DNA from: Roseburia sp. 831b | GTDB taxonomy: Bacteria > Bacillota > Clostridia > Lachnospirales > Lachnospiraceae | NCBI RefSeq assembly: GCF_001940165.2 | Contig: NZ_CP135163.1 | Span: forward strand, 62,001-126,000 | DNA length: 64,000 nt | Direction of reading: 5' to 3' | Part shown: in pieces, positions 1 to 8,623 of the stretch | Position numbering within the stretch: the stretch's first letter is position 1 | How the letters are laid out: every line of letters begins with the position of its first letter | Notes under the pieces: model-generated | Told to the model about the DNA's origin: nothing | Database searches by the model: none | What the model saw: only the letters and a program-made list of their open reading frames with translations | Position numbers and translations under genes: made by a program

Positions 1-186
1 TGGGGAGTGGATAATCATCATATCAAGATAATCGAGTCCCATTTTCTTTAATGTCTCCTCAATTCCTGCTTTGGCTTCCTCGTAAGTCTTGTGCTCAGCA
101 GCAACTTTTGAAACGACAAATAATTCTTCTCTTGGGATTCCGCAGGTTCTGACACCCTCGCCTACGCCACGCTCATAAGCATATTG
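1..186 (-). pseudogene. Aldo/keto reductase fragment, 5'-truncated
   Basis: The minus strand encodes 62 codons in one frame, ending at the window edge, with the aldo/keto reductase segments YERGVGEGVRTCGIPREELF, VVSKVAAEHKTYEEA and LGLDYLDMMIIHSP-like text (seen as MGLDYLDMMIIHSP). In the family these follow the N-terminal strand carrying the catalytic Asp and Tyr. Here the frame runs into TGA at 187-189, so about 45 N-terminal residues are missing. The right side ends close to the group II intron 3' end at 221. The remaining gene probably continues beyond base 1. Family assignment is firm; whether any product is made is doubtful. Confidence 0.72.
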
Positions 187-220
187 TCAAGTGTAGGTGT
201 CAGATTTTATATTCAAAATA

Positions 221-2076
221 ATCGAGTAGGAGGGAAAATTAAATAAATTTTCCCGACCTCTCACACCACCGTGCGTACCGTTCGGTACACGGCGGTTCAA
301 TCAACTTAACAAGTAACACGCCTTTCCGTGTAGTAATCTAACATTGAGATTAATCCAAATCGGGTTAGTCTTTCTTTGTTTATTGCAAAATTCATAACTC
401 TTTGCTGACACACATAAGCGATTCGGCTACCTGTGTATGCCGTAATCCATGCTGTATCCTTATCAACTCCAAGTTTCATCAAATTCTTTATACGTTTCTG
501 CGGGGTTTTCCATTGCTTCCAGATACACATACGCAGCCTATAACGAATTCTTGAATCTAGTTCTTTACATAGAGTTTTCATACTACCTATCTTAAAGTAG
601 TTAATCCACCCTCTTATAACCTGGTTGAGCTTCTCCACCTTATAGCTGTTGCTGACACCCCAGCTACGACAGGTGAGTTCTTTCATTCTTTTCTTGAACT
701 TCGCTACTGACTTTGCGTGTGGTTTTGCCTTAAACTGATGCGCTCTTGAATCAAAGTAGAAACCAAATCCAAGGTATTTAAGTCCTTGTGGTTTATCTAC
801 CTTACTCTTGGTCATGTTGACTTTGAGTCCTAGCTTCTCTTTAATGAATCGTGAAATATTTCTCATGACTCTGTTAGCAGACATTTCACTTCCGACCATT
901 ATAATACAGTCATCCGCATATCGTACAAAGTTAAGCCCTCGCTTTTCCATTTCCTTATCAAGTTCATTGAGCATGATGTTTGCCAATAATGGCGAGAGGT
1001 TTCCTCCTTGTGGTGTCCCCACTATGGAATCCTCATATTCATCATCAATCATGATTCCGCTGACAAGATATTTTCTAACAATAGAGATGACATCTCCATC
1101 TTTAATAGTTCTGCCTATGATAGTCATTAACTTGTCATGATTTACTGTGTCAAAGAACTTTTCCAAGTCAATATCTACAATCCAGTCATTACCCTCATTC
1201 ATCATGTCGAGTGCTGTTAGAATTGCTTGCTGTGCACATCTGTTAGGTCTGAATCCATAACTATGGTCATGGAACTGTTCCTCATAGATTGGTGTTAAAA
1301 CCTGTGCAATGGCTTGTTGTATGAATCTGTCTGTTACTGTTGGTACTCCTAGGTTTCTGACACCGCCATCAGGCTTTGGTATCTCCACTCTTCGTACTGG
1401 CTGAGGTTTATATTTTCTTGTCCTCAACTGTTCCTTGATGATTTCGCCATTCTTTACAAGATGTTCCTTAAGTTCTGTGTACTTCATTCCGTCCACTCCC
1501 TCTGCACCTTTGTTTCGTACGACTTGCAGATATGCTCTGTTGAGGTTATCACTAGATAGTATCTGCTTCATTAGACTACTTGTGTCCATGCGTTCTTTCC
1601 TTTCCGTCCCGCTTGATTTGACCACCCTTTTCCCGATTGGTTACGGCAGATGTTGCCATTTCTGCAATACGAGACATACTCAAACTTATTGATTGTTCGC
1701 CCCTTTGCTCCATCTCCATTACAGAGACTTCTTCACTACTATGGGCTCGGCTGACTTCTCACAGTTCGTTGTTACTAGGCTGATGGAACCTCTGTGAGAC
1801 CTCCACGCTTAAGGTGCACGCTCTTTCTCTCCATGTATCCGCCACATTTACTCTGCTACTACAAAAGTGATAGTTATTAGACTTCGTTGCTTTACGCCAA
1901 CTTATCTCTCGCAGCTTAGCCTTATATGTGATTTCTGTTCGTCAGACCAGAGATTTGCTTACAGCTTCCTTCAGATTCTACCTCACAATAGACACCCTTG
2001 CTGTTCGGCTATACACTTCCCACTATCTGGGCGTGTTCGGGACTTGCACCCGTTAGAGCGCGCCCATGGCGCGCAA
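221..2076 (-). mobile_element. Group II intron, probably class C
   Basis: A full-length intron on the minus strand. The 5' end, near 2076, starts TTGCGCGCC and leads into a GGGTGCAAGTCCCG hairpin typical of domain I. About 450 nt of structured non-coding RNA precede the reverse transcriptase gene. Domain V lies just after the RT stop at about 250-297 (core GTACCGAACGGTAC). Domain VI follows at about 222-248, and the 3' end is CCTACTCGAT at 230-221. The 5' end sits a few bases after the U-tract of an intrinsic terminator (2081-2111). Insertion behind terminators is the known habit of group IIC introns. Exact ends are inferred from motifs, good to a few bases. Confidence 0.85.
306..1625 (-). 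CDS. ltrA: Group II intron reverse transcriptase/maturase
   Basis: Intron-encoded protein that splices its host intron and reverse-transcribes it at a new DNA site. Visible RT motifs are VDIDLEKFFDTVNHD (about residues 150-164), GTPQGGNLSPLLAN (203-216) and the catalytic YADD (236-239). A maturase domain with the GIIM-type signature RGWINYFKIG is near residue 340. No HNH endonuclease domain follows; the protein ends shortly after the maturase domain, as in class C. The first codon of this frame is GTG. The ATG 12 codons in (1587-1589), behind AAAGGAAAGAACGC, has a better ribosome site and is the likelier start. All key residues are intact, so it may be active. Confidence 0.93.
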   Translation of the reverse strand: MVKSSGTERKERMDTSSLMKQILSSDNLNRAYLQVVRNKGAEGVDGMKYTELKEHLVKNGEIIKEQLRTRKYKPQPVRRVEIPKPDGGVRNLGVPTVTDRFIQQAIAQVLTPIYEEQFHDHSYGFRPNRCAQQAILTALDMMNEGNDWIVDIDLEKFFDTVNHDKLMTIIGRTIKDGDVISIVRKYLVSGIMIDDEYEDSIVGTPQGGNLSPLLANIMLNELDKEMEKRGLNFVRYADDCIIMVGSEMSANRVMRNISRFIKEKLGLKVNMTKSKVDKPQGLKYLGFGFYFDSRAHQFKAKPHAKSVAKFKKRMKELTCRSWGVSNSYKVEKLNQVIRGWINYFKIGSMKTLCKELDSRIRYRLRMCIWKQWKTPQKRIKNLMKLGVDKDTAWITAYTGSRIAYVCQQRVMNFAINKERLTRFGLISMLDYYTERRVTC

Positions 2077-2080
2077 ACGT

Positions 2081-2111
2081 AAAAAGCTGTTACTCCCTAA
2101 AGAATAACAGC
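2081..2111 (-). terminator. Intrinsic terminator after hemerythrin gene
   Basis: On the minus strand GCTGTTA and TAACAGC arms (2086-2092 and 2105-2111) are followed by TTTTT. It lies 14 bp after the hemerythrin stop and immediately before the group II intron 5' end. Confidence 0.85.
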
Positions 2112-2124
2112 CATTCTTACAATA

Positions 2125-2526
2125 TCAGCCTTTTGGAATTTGACCATCGACATACAGAATGTGATTAACTAACCACTCTGTGAGATATTTTAAAATCCCC
2201 ATAATCTGTTCATCCTGATCTTCTATCTCATCATTATGATGCTCCATAAATTCATCAAGTTTATGTATAAATTCCTGATGCTGAACTTTCTGTGTAAATA
2301 ACTTCTTATAATTAATAGATTCCATATACTGTTCTTCATCTGTAAAATGTTTTACTGTATAATCACGAAGATTTTCCAATATTATGTCAATTCTATCATA
2401 TTTATCTGGTGTATACTCGTCATGAAGCAGTTCATATGCCTCATCTGCATATTTAAATAACTGCTTGTGTTCTTCATCTATCATATCTATTCCGATATAA
2501 TATTCTGGTTTCATTTCATACATCAA
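2125..2526 (-). CDS. Bacteriohemerythrin
   Basis: A 133-residue single-domain hemerythrin that binds O2 at a non-haem di-iron site. Iron ligands are visible in order: IDEEHKQLF, VKHFTDEEQYM, QHQEFIHKLDEFMEHH and LVNHILYVD. The length is normal for stand-alone bacterial hemerythrins. In anaerobes such proteins are thought to buffer or sense oxygen. Its place beside rubredoxin, superoxide reductase and rubrerythrin genes on the same strand supports an oxygen-handling role. It has its own terminator downstream. A second in-frame Met at codon 2 leaves the exact start open by one residue. Confidence 0.95.
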   Translation of the reverse strand: MMYEMKPEYYIGIDMIDEEHKQLFKYADEAYELLHDEYTPDKYDRIDIILENLRDYTVKHFTDEEQYMESINYKKLFTQKVQHQEFIHKLDEFMEHHNDEIEDQDEQIMGILKYLTEWLVNHILYVDGQIPKG

Positions 2527-2634
2527 TTAATCCTGCTTTCAGTTTTATTTGTTTTATGAACCTGTTCTATACTATCTGATCATAATAGGCAAATGCATTT
2601 CTCATGAATTTCCTATATTTTCTTTTTCTTAATG

Positions 2635-3867
2635 TTAGATTCTACCAAAACATTCCCTAATTTTCTTGGAAATATCAGAATCAACAAAACCTTTCTGCGC
2701 CATGTCATCGAGCATCTCACACGTTTTTTCGTGCGTTAAACCTTTCTTATATGGTCTGTCCTCAGTTAATGCCTGATAAATATCAATACATGCCATAATA
2801 CGTTCCGGCTCATTTAATTCAGATGCGGTTTTTCCAAAAGGATACCCTTTTCCATTTAATTTTTCATGATGGAAAGCTGCCCAGTCTCGTATTTCTTCAA
2901 AATCATTAACCTCTGATAATATAAGGTATGTATAGCTAGCATGATTCTTCATTTTTGAAAATTCATCATCTGTCAGTTTATCCGGTTTTTCCAAAATTTC
3001 ATTGCCTACTGCCATCTTCCCAATATCATGCAGTGCACCAGCCAGATAAATTTTTTGCACATTAATAGAATCATATCCGATATATTGAGCAAAAAGAGCT
3101 GCTTTTTCAGCCACTCCTATAGAATGTCTGCTTGTAAAAGAAGATTTATAATCTACAATCTTTGCAAAAAAATCTGCGACATTTTTACACGTTTTCCAAT
3201 CAAAAACCTGTTTTTGTCTTGGGATAATCTCCCATAGCTTCATTTCAAAAGAATTATCACTTAAACACATAAAAGATTCAGAATGTGTGAATGCATGAAA
3301 AAAGGCATTCACACATTCTGAATCGAATAATCCATCCCTATTTTTTAAAAGGTACTGACATATAAAATTCTAACTGTTATTTCCAGATCCCTTATTATTT
3401 CCTATAATATCAATGGTATCTGCAAGATGAATAATTCTTGCAAACAATTGAATTTCATTCCACTTTTTTTGAAAAGAACCAGTTCCATCGGCATGTTCAT
3501 GATGATACAAAATCACATTTGACACATCTGTTTTAAATGGAATTTTAGTAATATTTTTTTCACCATAAATACAATGAAGATTTGTTTTTTTCTCGGATAA
3601 ATCTTTTTTACAATTAATGACGGAATCCTTTTTCAGTTCTTCCGAAATATATTGTGTCAAAGCATTATCATACAGTAAAGCACACATGGCTAAATCTTGT
3701 AATTCATCACCTTGAATTTTCCAATATTCAGCCATGCATATACTTATATAAGCCACTCTTTTTCCATGTTTGTTTTTAATATTTACCAACTCTGCTTCTA
3801 TACAATCCAAAGCATAAGAACAGGCTCCTGCAAGTCCGATGATATCTATACTTAGTTCTTCTTTCAT
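2635..3867 (-). pseudogene. HD-GYP-type phosphohydrolase split by an in-frame TAG
   Basis: Two open frames, 3867-3370 (165 codons) and 3312-2635 (225 codons), are in the same phase, separated only by TAG at 3372-3370 plus 19 sense codons. Those codons read NFICQYLLKNRDGLFDSE, which is typical HD-GYP family sequence. One gene of about 411 codons has therefore gained a nonsense codon. The N-terminal half carries a degenerate HD-like domain (LLYDNA in place of HDxG) and the text YHHEHADGTGSF. The C-terminal half has a canonical LHDIGK metal site and HHEKLNGKGYP. HD-GYP domains hydrolyse c-di-GMP or related nucleotides. The second ORF would have to start at GTG 3312, with no Shine-Dalgarno visible. 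Most likely a recent pseudogene. Confidence 0.8.
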
Positions 3868-3891
3868 TGGTATAATCCTATCATAATATAT

Positions 3892-4047
3892 TTATGCTTC
3901 TGAGAACTGATCTTTTCCTACAGAGCATAACGGACATTCAAAATCTTCCGGAATATCCTCCCACTTTGTACCAGGTGCAATACCACCTTCTGGATATCCT
4001 TTCTCCTCATCGTATTCCCATCCGCAAACATCACATACGTATTTCAT
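3892..4047 (-). CDS. rub: Rubredoxin
   Basis: A 51-residue rubredoxin, [20 protein letters not shown] onwards. The two CxxCG-type pairs CDVCGW and CPLCSV hold one iron. [14 protein letters not shown] is the family's central signature. It carries single electrons at low potential, here probably to the superoxide reductase encoded just upstream (4139-4513) or to rubrerythrin. AGGAGGAA lies 7 nt before the ATG. Confidence 0.95.
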   Translation of the reverse strand: MKYVCDVCGWEYDEEKGYPEGGIAPGTKWEDIPEDFECPLCSVGKDQFSEA

Positions 4048-4138
4048 TTGTTGTTCCTCCTTGTAAATATATTAATACACAGCCTATATTACTGGTTATA
4101 TTTGTGTTGTTCTGTAATCTTAATATTTATAAATGCTT

Positions 4139-4513
4139 CTAGCATTTCCATAATCCATGCAGATTACAATATGCATATACTTCTTCTACCAGTTCACCAT
4201 CGCAAAGACAAAAATCTGCTACCGGCTCCTGCCCTGGATTTAACTGTTTTCTGTATATTCCTTGATTGGTACTTAATGTAATCCACTCAATGAAATGCTC
4301 TTCAAGCATTGGATGTTTTGTCTCTCCGACCACGACATGAACATGACTGCCTTCTATCGTATATACAGGTACATGCTTCTCGACAGCAGCATCTGTCACT
4401 CCGGCTTTTAATTCCTGCATAGGTTCTCCGCAACAAATTACAGGTACACCCTTATCCTTTACCTTTTCAACGATGTTTCCACAATGCTTACAAATATAAT
4501 ACCTTACTTCCAT
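4139..4513 (-). CDS. dfx: Desulfoferrodoxin / superoxide reductase
   Basis: Reduces superoxide to H2O2 without making oxygen. The N-terminal desulforedoxin-like domain has CKHCG and ICCGEPM for the first iron. The catalytic neelaredoxin-type domain carries EKHVP, GSHVHVVVG, TKHPM and, near the C terminus, CNLHGLW, giving the His4Cys iron site and the open-site Glu. Length, 124 aa, is normal for two-iron enzymes. The frame extends upstream to 4531, but the ATG at 4513 has GGAGAGAAAGGC in front and begins at the conserved MEVRYYICKHCG, so it is preferred. It sits between ldh and rubredoxin on one strand. Confidence 0.93.
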   Translation of the reverse strand: MEVRYYICKHCGNIVEKVKDKGVPVICCGEPMQELKAGVTDAAVEKHVPVYTIEGSHVHVVVGETKHPMLEEHFIEWITLSTNQGIYRKQLNPGQEPVADFCLCDGELVEEVYAYCNLHGLWKC

Positions 4514-4540
4514 GCCTTTCTCTCCTTCCATGTGTAAAAT

Positions 4541-5449
4541 TTATAATTCAATTGTCTCCATAATCTTTTTCAATGAATCTGCAGATTCCTTAAGCTTTAA
4601 CGCTTCCTCGCCACTTAAATTAATAGGTATATCAGCCTCAATACCATCTGCACCTACAATAGCTGGCATACTTAACGATACTCCGTCAATATCATATACT
4701 CCATGAATCATGTGTGATACAGGAAGTATTGATTTTTCATCTCTCATAATCACTTCGCTGATTCTTTTTACAGACATTGCAATTCCGTGCTTTTTGTTTA
4801 TAATCTCATAAGCACTGTTCTTGACTGCTGTAGCTATTTCTGCCGTGTTTTCCTTGTGCTTGTAATGTCCACGCATTTCACACATTTCACTTAATGGAAC
4901 ACCAGATACATTGGCTGATGACCATGCTACAACTTCGCTGTCTCCATGCTCACCTACTATAAATGCATGAACACTCCTGCTGTCCACAGATAAATGCTCA
5001 CCAAGCTTATTTCTTAATCTGGCACTATCTAACACAGTACCCGATCCAATAACCCTGTTTTCTGGAAGTCCTGATAACTTTATGGCTACCTGAGTCAGGA
5101 TATCTACCGGATTCGCAACTACAAGCATGATACCTGCAAAATTTCTCTTTGCTATTTCAGGAATGATTGACTTAAATATTACTACATTTTTATTTACGAG
5201 ATCAAGCCTTGTCTCTCCCGGTTTCTGTCCCGCTCCGGCAGATATAACAACAATTGCAGCATCATCCACATCATCATAATCTCCGGCATATATTTTCATC
5301 GGACTCGCAAATGGAATACCATGGCTGATATCCATCGCTTCTCCTTCTGCCTTGTTCTTATCTGCATCGATAAGGACAATCTCTGTAAACAAGCCACTCT
5401 GCATCAGAGCAAATACCGATGCAGAAGCAACAAAGCCACAGCCTATCAT
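4541..5449 (-). CDS. ldh: L-lactate dehydrogenase, 5' end apparently damaged
   Basis: NAD-dependent L-lactate dehydrogenase converting pyruvate to lactate. Recognisable segments are IVLIDADKNKAEGEAMD, AGAGQKPGETRLDLV, VVANPVDILT, GSGTVLDSARLR and VHAFIVGEHGDSE with the catalytic His. The nucleotide motif reads GCGFVAS, where the family usually has GxGxVG. The first ATG (5449) lies inside the strand that normally follows 8-10 more residues. There is no Shine-Dalgarno before it. The good one at 5495-5500 leads either into ATG 5494, whose frame meets TGA at 5470, or into a frame that would need a one-base change. The gene may be unexpressed or start inefficiently. Confidence 0.85.
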   Translation of the reverse strand: MIGCGFVASASVFALMQSGLFTEIVLIDADKNKAEGEAMDISHGIPFASPMKIYAGDYDDVDDAAIVVISAGAGQKPGETRLDLVNKNVVIFKSIIPEIAKRNFAGIMLVVANPVDILTQVAIKLSGLPENRVIGSGTVLDSARLRNKLGEHLSVDSRSVHAFIVGEHGDSEVVAWSSANVSGVPLSEMCEMRGHYKHKENTAEIATAVKNSAYEIINKKHGIAMSVKRISEVIMRDEKSILPVSHMIHGVYDIDGVSLSMPAIVGADGIEADIPINLSGEEALKLKESADSLKKIMETIEL

Positions 5450-5498
5450 TACTGCTTTTTGAATTAATCACTTTCTTCTTCGTAATAATCTCATCTCC

Positions 5499-6680
5499 TT
5501 AATAATTCTCTTCATGTACTTCAAAATAGCTCTGTGGATGATTACATACCGGACATACTTCAGGCGCCTTAGTTCCTACCACAATATGTCCGCAGTTACG
5601 GCATTCCCATACCTTAACTTCGCTCTTTTCAAATACCTGTGCAGTTTCAATATTCTTAAGAAGTGCACGATATCTTTCCTCATGGTGCTTCTCAATCTCA
5701 CCTACTGCCCTGAATTTTGCTGCAAGCTCAGGGAATCCTTCTTCCTCAGCTGTTTTAGCAAAGCCATCATACATATCTGTCCACTCATAATTTTCGCCTT
5801 CTGCCGCTGCCGCCAGGTTTTCCTTTGTATCACCAATTCCTGCTAATTCCTTGAACCACATCTTTGCATGTTCTTTCTCATTATCTGCAGTCTTTAAAAA
5901 CAATGCTGACATCTGCTCGTAACCTTCTTTTTTCGCTACAGAAGCAAAATAGGTATACTTATTTCTTGCCTGTGATTCCCCTGCAAATGCCTCCTGTAAA
6001 TTCTTCTCTGTCTGTGTTCCTGCATATTTGTTTTCTGCCATCTCTTTTACCTCCGTTTTCTTTACTACTTTTTCAAAATCTGATGCCGGGTGCTTGCACA
6101 AAGGACATATAAAGTCATCCGGTAATTCCTCGCCTACATATTCATATCCGCAAATTCTGCAACGCCATATTGTCTGACCGTCCTCTGTTTTTCCAACCTC
6201 CTGTGGCTTAGGCTTAATATTATTCTGATAATAATCATATGTTACTGAAGGAACATTGCTTAAAACTTCCATATCGGTTATCTCACCGATAAACATCGTA
6301 TGTGAACCCAAGTCCTCTGTTTTAGTAACTGTTACAGAAATGTATGCATTTGTACCTTCTGTAATATAATAAATACCATTTGTGCCCCTGGCACACTTTT
6401 CAAATGCTTCAAATTTATTGGTATCCCTTCCTGATTGGAAGCCAAAATGTTTGAATAATTCAAACTGTGCCTTCTGACTTAAGACTGATACTGTGAATTT
6501 TCCGGTTCTCTGAATCATATCATGCGTGTAATTTGCTTTATTGACGCAGATACTTAACTGGTTTGGTTCTGAAGCTGCCTGAATGGCTGTATTAATAATA
6601 CATCCATTGTCTTTTTCATCTTCTCTGGCAGTCAGCACAAACAATCCATAACTCAGCTTATACATTGCTTTCCTATCCAT
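5499..6680 (-). CDS. Flavin reductase-rubredoxin-rubrerythrin fusion
   Basis: A 393-residue three-module redox protein. Residues 1-150 are a flavin reductase-like FMN domain ([30 protein letters not shown]). Residues 170-207 are a rubredoxin ([17 protein letters not shown]), together resembling high-molecular-weight rubredoxin (Hrb). Residues 214-393 are a full rubrerythrin with di-iron motifs ([43 protein letters not shown]) and its own C-terminal rubredoxin ([16 protein letters not shown]). Rubrerythrin reduces H2O2; the Hrb part can feed NAD(P)H electrons to it. A GGAGG (6050-6054) with ATG at 6041 marks an internal start at the rubrerythrin boundary. It overlaps the upstream regulator by 8 bp. 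Confidence 0.92.
   Translation of the reverse strand: MDRKAMYKLSYGLFVLTAREDEKDNGCIINTAIQAASEPNQLSICVNKANYTHDMIQRTGKFTVSVLSQKAQFELFKHFGFQSGRDTNKFEAFEKCARGTNGIYYITEGTNAYISVTVTKTEDLGSHTMFIGEITDMEVLSNVPSVTYDYYQNNIKPKPQEVGKTEDGQTIWRCRICGYEYVGEELPDDFICPLCKHPASDFEKVVKKTEVKEMAENKYAGTQTEKNLQEAFAGESQARNKYTYFASVAKKEGYEQMSALFLKTADNEKEHAKMWFKELAGIGDTKENLAAAAEGENYEWTDMYDGFAKTAEEEGFPELAAKFRAVGEIEKHHEERYRALLKNIETAQVFEKSEVKVWECRNCGHIVVGTKAPEVCPVCNHPQSYFEVHEENY
6039..6054 (-). promoter_or_regulatory. Internal ribosome site and start for free rubrerythrin
   Basis: GGAGG at 6054-6050, then 8 nt, then ATG (6041-6039) begins [12 protein letters not shown], the normal start of a stand-alone rubrerythrin. Use of this start would give a 180-residue protein besides the 393-residue fusion. 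Confidence 0.6.
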
Positions 6681-7080
6681 TTTTTTCCTCCTTTACCTTC
6701 TCCCTGCATTTCAGACAAATGCCTTTAAATGAAATATCATAATCCAAAAAATCAATTCCATGAGTGTTATGAATTCTTTCCAGCAAGTCCGGTATTTCAT
6801 CCATATCCACATCTGAAACCTCACCGCATTTTATGCATCTGACATGGTAATGATTTTTCAGTGTAAAATCAAACCGGTTCGATCCATTCGGAACTTCAAC
6901 CTTTCTTAATGCACCTTCCTCTACCAATATATCAAGATTTCTATATACAGTTCCTTTTCCAATTGATGGATATGCTTCTTTTATAAATTCATACACTTCA
7001 TTTGCCGTAACGTGTCTTCTCATTTCGTATACGGTATTTCTTACGATATCTTTTTGAATGGTATTTCTCCTACTTGTCAT
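6673..7080 (-). CDS. perR: PerR-like Fur-family peroxide regulator
   Basis: A 135-residue Fur-family repressor. The N-terminal winged helix includes [10 protein letters not shown] and [16 protein letters not shown]. The metal-binding half has [19 protein letters not shown] and ICLKCRE, supplying two CxxC pairs for structural zinc plus the His cluster for the regulatory metal. It heads an operon with the peroxide-reducing fusion protein, which favours a PerR role over an iron-uptake role. A strong promoter and a Per/Fur-box-like palindrome lie upstream, so autoregulation is likely. Distinguishing PerR from Fur by sequence alone is not certain. Confidence 0.88.
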   Translation of the reverse strand: MTSRRNTIQKDIVRNTVYEMRRHVTANEVYEFIKEAYPSIGKGTVYRNLDILVEEGALRKVEVPNGSNRFDFTLKNHYHVRCIKCGEVSDVDMDEIPDLLERIHNTHGIDFLDYDISFKGICLKCREKVKEEKNG

Positions 7081-7114
7081 TCGCCCTCCTTATTAGGATT
7101 AGTTCTTAATAAAG

Positions 7115-7170
7115 ATTATATACCACTATTATCCTGTTGTCAATAAAAATAGTAATAATTCTCATTATTA
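7115..7170 (-). promoter_or_regulatory. Promoter and Per-box-like palindrome of the oxidative-stress operon
   Basis: On the minus strand TTGACA (7143-7138), a 17-bp spacer and TATAAT (7120-7115) form a consensus sigma-A promoter. Just upstream, TAATAATGAGAATTATTA (7170-7153) is an inverted repeat of the Per/Fur box type. The start codon follows 35 bp after the -10 element behind AAGGAGGGCG. Confidence 0.8.
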
Positions 7171-7207
7171 TAAAAACTGCCAAACTGAGCATCTTTTACC
7201 TGAATAA

Positions 7208-7957
7208 CTATTTTATTTTGCGTTCAAATACATATTCTGAATCTGAAGATAAATCATACCGAAACGAATATCCGAGTCTGTCAAATTTCTGAATCTCCAC
7301 CGGATTTTCAATATTATTTTCCGCTATGAATCTGACCATTTCACCACGAGCCATCTTGGCATAGGTACCTTTTGTTACCAATTTATCTCCGGATAACTCA
7401 CAAAATACAATCGTAATATATCTGTCCTGTGGTGTCAGATACTTTTCTATAGATTTTGAGTATTCTTTTGATGCAAGATTAATGATAATCCTACTGTCAT
7501 CAATTACTGAGCGGTATAACAATTCTCCCCAGTACTCATACAGATTTTTTGCATCTCCTATTTCAACCTTTGCCTGCATTTCTAACCGATAAGGTGTCAC
7601 TCCATCCATTGGTTTCAGAACACCATAAAATGCAGATAATATTCTCAAATGGTTTTGTATATACTCAAACTGCCTATCCTCAAACACAGATGGTGCCATA
7701 TATTGAAAAGCAATTCCTTCATATGATAAAACAGCCGGAGTAAGTATATGGTAAATATCCATGTTTTCCAATCTATAAAAGTTTTGTTCTGCAATTTTGT
7801 CATTACATTTCCAGATAGCTTTCAACTCCTCTTTTGACTTATCTTTCAACCAGCTTAATAACTCTGTTGTCTTATCAATAAACTCCGGTAAAGCAACTGG
7901 CTCTATACTGTCAGTATCCGTAATCATCTTTTTTGCAGGAGATAGTATAATCTTCAT
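7208..7957 (-). CDS. yaaA: Peroxide stress protein YaaA
   Basis: A 249-residue YaaA/DUF328 protein, beginning MKIILSPAKKM. The family signatures AFYGVLKPMDGVTPYRLEM, LYEYWGE and INLASKEYSK are present. In E. coli YaaA limits free intracellular iron and protects DNA and proteins from peroxide. The ATG at 7960 overlaps the bcp stop by 4 bp, so it is translationally coupled to a peroxiredoxin gene. A second ATG at 7957 matches the usual family start. Confidence 0.93.
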   Translation of the reverse strand: MKIILSPAKKMITDTDSIEPVALPEFIDKTTELLSWLKDKSKEELKAIWKCNDKIAEQNFYRLENMDIYHILTPAVLSYEGIAFQYMAPSVFEDRQFEYIQNHLRILSAFYGVLKPMDGVTPYRLEMQAKVEIGDAKNLYEYWGELLYRSVIDDSRIIINLASKEYSKSIEKYLTPQDRYITIVFCELSGDKLVTKGTYAKMARGEMVRFIAENNIENPVEIQKFDRLGYSFRYDLSSDSEYVFERKIK

Positions 7958-8412
7958 CAATCTAATTCCTTAAGCATATTTTTTGGATCATCTGCCGCTT
8001 TGACTTTATCATTGGCTTTGATGATAACCCCCTGCTCATCAATAAGATATGTTGTTCTTACCACACCCATAGAAACTTTTCCATAGTTTTTCTTTTCTTT
8101 CCAGACATCATATGCTTCAATAACTTTACGCTCCGGATCTGCTAAAAGCGTAAATGCAAGTCCATATTTTTCTTCAAATCTCTTGTGAGATGCTACAGAA
8201 TCCTTACTGACTCCGAGAATAACCGCACCTTTTTCCGTAAACTGAGGATAACGCTCTGAAAAGCCACATGCCTGCTTCGTGCATCCTGCAGTATTATCCT
8301 TTGGATAAAAATATAAAATCACTTTCCTGCCTGCATAATCACTTAATTTATGCATTTCTCCATTCTGATCCGGCAATTCAAAGTCCGGTGCTTTTGTTCC
8401 TGTTTCTAACAT
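7957..8412 (-). CDS. bcp: Thioredoxin-dependent peroxiredoxin (Bcp/PrxQ)
   Basis: A 151-residue atypical 2-Cys peroxiredoxin reducing H2O2 and organic hydroperoxides. The N terminus APDFELPDQNGEMHKLSDY and YFYPKDNTAGCTKQACGF identify the family; the first Cys of GCTKQAC is the peroxidatic cysteine and the second, five residues on, its PrxQ-type partner. LGVSKDSVASHKRF and the C-terminal MLKELD are typical. It is followed by yaaA with a 4-bp overlap and preceded by a small membrane-protein gene whose stop is 1 bp away. Confidence 0.95.
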   Translation of the reverse strand: MLETGTKAPDFELPDQNGEMHKLSDYAGRKVILYFYPKDNTAGCTKQACGFSERYPQFTEKGAVILGVSKDSVASHKRFEEKYGLAFTLLADPERKVIEAYDVWKEKKNYGKVSMGVVRTTYLIDEQGVIIKANDKVKAADDPKNMLKELD

Positions 8413-8413
8413 A

Positions 8414-8623
8414 TTATTTCTCCACCTCTTTCTTTTCTATCTTTTTTCCTGATTTCTTATTACCAGAAATCATTTTATGACCAGAATAAACTGCCATAAT
8501 CATACATATCAAAGAGCCAAATGCAAAATATTTGTGGCTTAATTTTGAACCCTTGTATCCTGTGTAAAGAGTACCTATCATTGTAATTAATGTTCCAATT
8601 GACCAGTATTTATGTGCTTTCAC
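8414..8623 (-). CDS. Small two-helix membrane protein, function unknown
   Basis: A 69-residue protein with two hydrophobic segments (about residues 8-24 and 33-50), separated by GYKGSKLSHKYFAFG and followed by a lysine-rich tail. I recall a family of similar small proteins in Clostridia but cannot name it with certainty. It is 1 bp from bcp and probably cotranscribed with bcp and yaaA. A role in the peroxide response is inference from position only. Confidence 0.7.
   Translation of the reverse strand: MKAHKYWSIGTLITMIGTLYTGYKGSKLSHKYFAFGSLICMIMAVYSGHKMISGNKKSGKKIEKKEVEK

Noticed and set aside
187..220. TGTCAAGTGTAGGTGTCA as a possible IS end between the reductase remnant and the intron
   Set aside because: Partly symmetric, but no matching partner end or transposase nearby.
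1867..2082. Open frame on the plus strand inside the intron's 5' domains
   Set aside because: It lies antisense to structured intron RNA and has no ribosome site or known motif.
3370..3372. TAG read as pyrrolysine or another recoded amino acid
   Set aside because: No sign of pyl genes or a recoding element; the position is not conserved as a special residue in the family.
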